From the NCBI GenBank assembly GCA_003702465.1, contig REGF01000068.1, positions 1 to 5,335 of the forward strand: a DNA stretch of 5,335 bases. Direction: 5' to 3'. This DNA is from Candidatus Nitrosomarinus sp. GTDB lineage: Archaea > Thermoproteota > Nitrososphaeria > Nitrososphaerales > Nitrosopumilaceae. Position numbers and translations under genes: made by a program. This document shows positions 5,155-5,335 of this stretch, piece by piece. Numbering within the stretch: position 1 is the first letter of the stretch; every line of letters starts with the position of its first letter. The notes beneath the pieces were generated by a model. That model made no database searches and was not told the DNA's origin. It saw nothing but the letters and a program-made list of their open reading frames with translations.

Positions 5155-5335
5155 TTGAGTTTTAACAAAAAAAATAATGATGCAGAAGATATTTTATCAG
5201 AATTTGATTCTAGAACTAAACCAGAACCAACCCCAGAACCAACCCCAGAACCTGAACCAACACCAGAACCAACACCAGAACCAACCCCAGAACCAACCCC
5301 AGAACCTGAACCTGAACCAACACCAGAACCTGAAC
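5155..5335 (+). CDS. 5' part of a protein with an N-terminal Pro-Glu/Pro-Thr repeat (runs off the window)
   Basis: The only usual in-frame start is TTG 5155; TAG at 5125-5127 closes the frame upstream, and the nearby ATGs are out of frame. An AGGA at 5143-5146, eight bases before, could assist. The first 22 residues are polar and charged (SFNKKNNDAEDILSEFDSRTK) with no signal peptide or membrane segment, so the repeat that follows is probably cytosolic, or the protein has a later membrane anchor. From residue 23 every second residue is Pro, alternating with Glu or Thr, for at least 38 codons to the window edge. Such repeats form stiff, extended polyproline-type linkers between a short N-terminal tag and a distal domain. 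That domain is outside the window, so no function can be given. Confidence 0.7.
   Translation, partial: MSFNKKNNDAEDILSEFDSRTKPEPTPEPTPEPEPTPEPTPEPTPEPTPEPEPEPTPEPE
5221..5335 (+). repeat. Nested tandem repeat encoding (PE/PT)n
   Basis: The basic unit is a 6-base Pro-Glu or Pro-Thr pair, mostly in 12-base PEPT blocks. A larger period is visible through synonymous codons. The 36 bases at 5221-5256 recur exactly at 5275-5310, 54 bases later, with Thr coded ACC in the first blocks and ACA afterwards. The second copy then carries one extra CCTGAA. This suggests duplication of a 54-base unit followed by slippage. The repeat continues past the window edge. Confidence 0.9.

Noticed and set aside
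5221..5335. Repeats as a possible CRISPR array
   Set aside because: The repeats are contiguous in-frame codons with no unique spacers, so this is a coding tandem repeat.

Overview
The window looks like chromosomal DNA from an ammonia-oxidising archaeon of the Nitrososphaerota (Thaumarchaeota), most like the Nitrosopumilus lineage. This is inference from several signs. The DNA is very AT-rich. Genes start at or close to ATG/GTG/TTG with a TATA-like box about 25 bases upstream and no Shine-Dalgarno, so transcripts are probably leaderless. The Y-family polymerase resembles Sulfolobus Dpo4 and ends in a PCNA-binding tail. There are one-finger C2H2 mini-proteins, a secreted or anchored DsbA-like protein and an archaeosortase-type membrane protein. 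No rRNA, tRNA, CRISPR array, insertion sequence or phage gene was found.

Left part (1-369): two small C2H2 zinc-finger reading frames lie in tandem. The first (4-117) has a perfect finger but no in-frame start codon and looks frameshifted or mis-started. The second (172-369) is intact, starts at GTG and has its own promoter.

Middle, plus strand (403-2718): a membrane-anchored DsbA-like thiol oxidoreductase is followed with zero spacing by a four-helix membrane protein carrying an intramembrane Cys-Ser-Cys motif. A 225-base gap holds one possible 25-residue acidic peptide. Next is an archaeosortase/exosortase-family protein whose expected nucleophilic Cys is a Ser. Together these could form an envelope-protein maturation neighbourhood: disulfide formation, a small Cys-bearing membrane partner or transporter, and processing of C-terminally anchored surface proteins. 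The functional link is inference from proximity.

Minus strand (2705-4744): a translesion DNA polymerase IV/Dpo4 overlaps the archaeosortase gene tail to tail by 14 bases. Upstream of it is a class I SAM methyltransferase with an N-terminal Trm112-like zinc ribbon, separated by 75 bases with no evident gene.

Right end, plus strand (4866-5335): a 120-base divergent promoter region leads to an unrecognised 82-residue acidic protein. Last is the start of a cytosolic-looking protein that enters a long Pro-Glu/Pro-Thr repeat and runs off the window.
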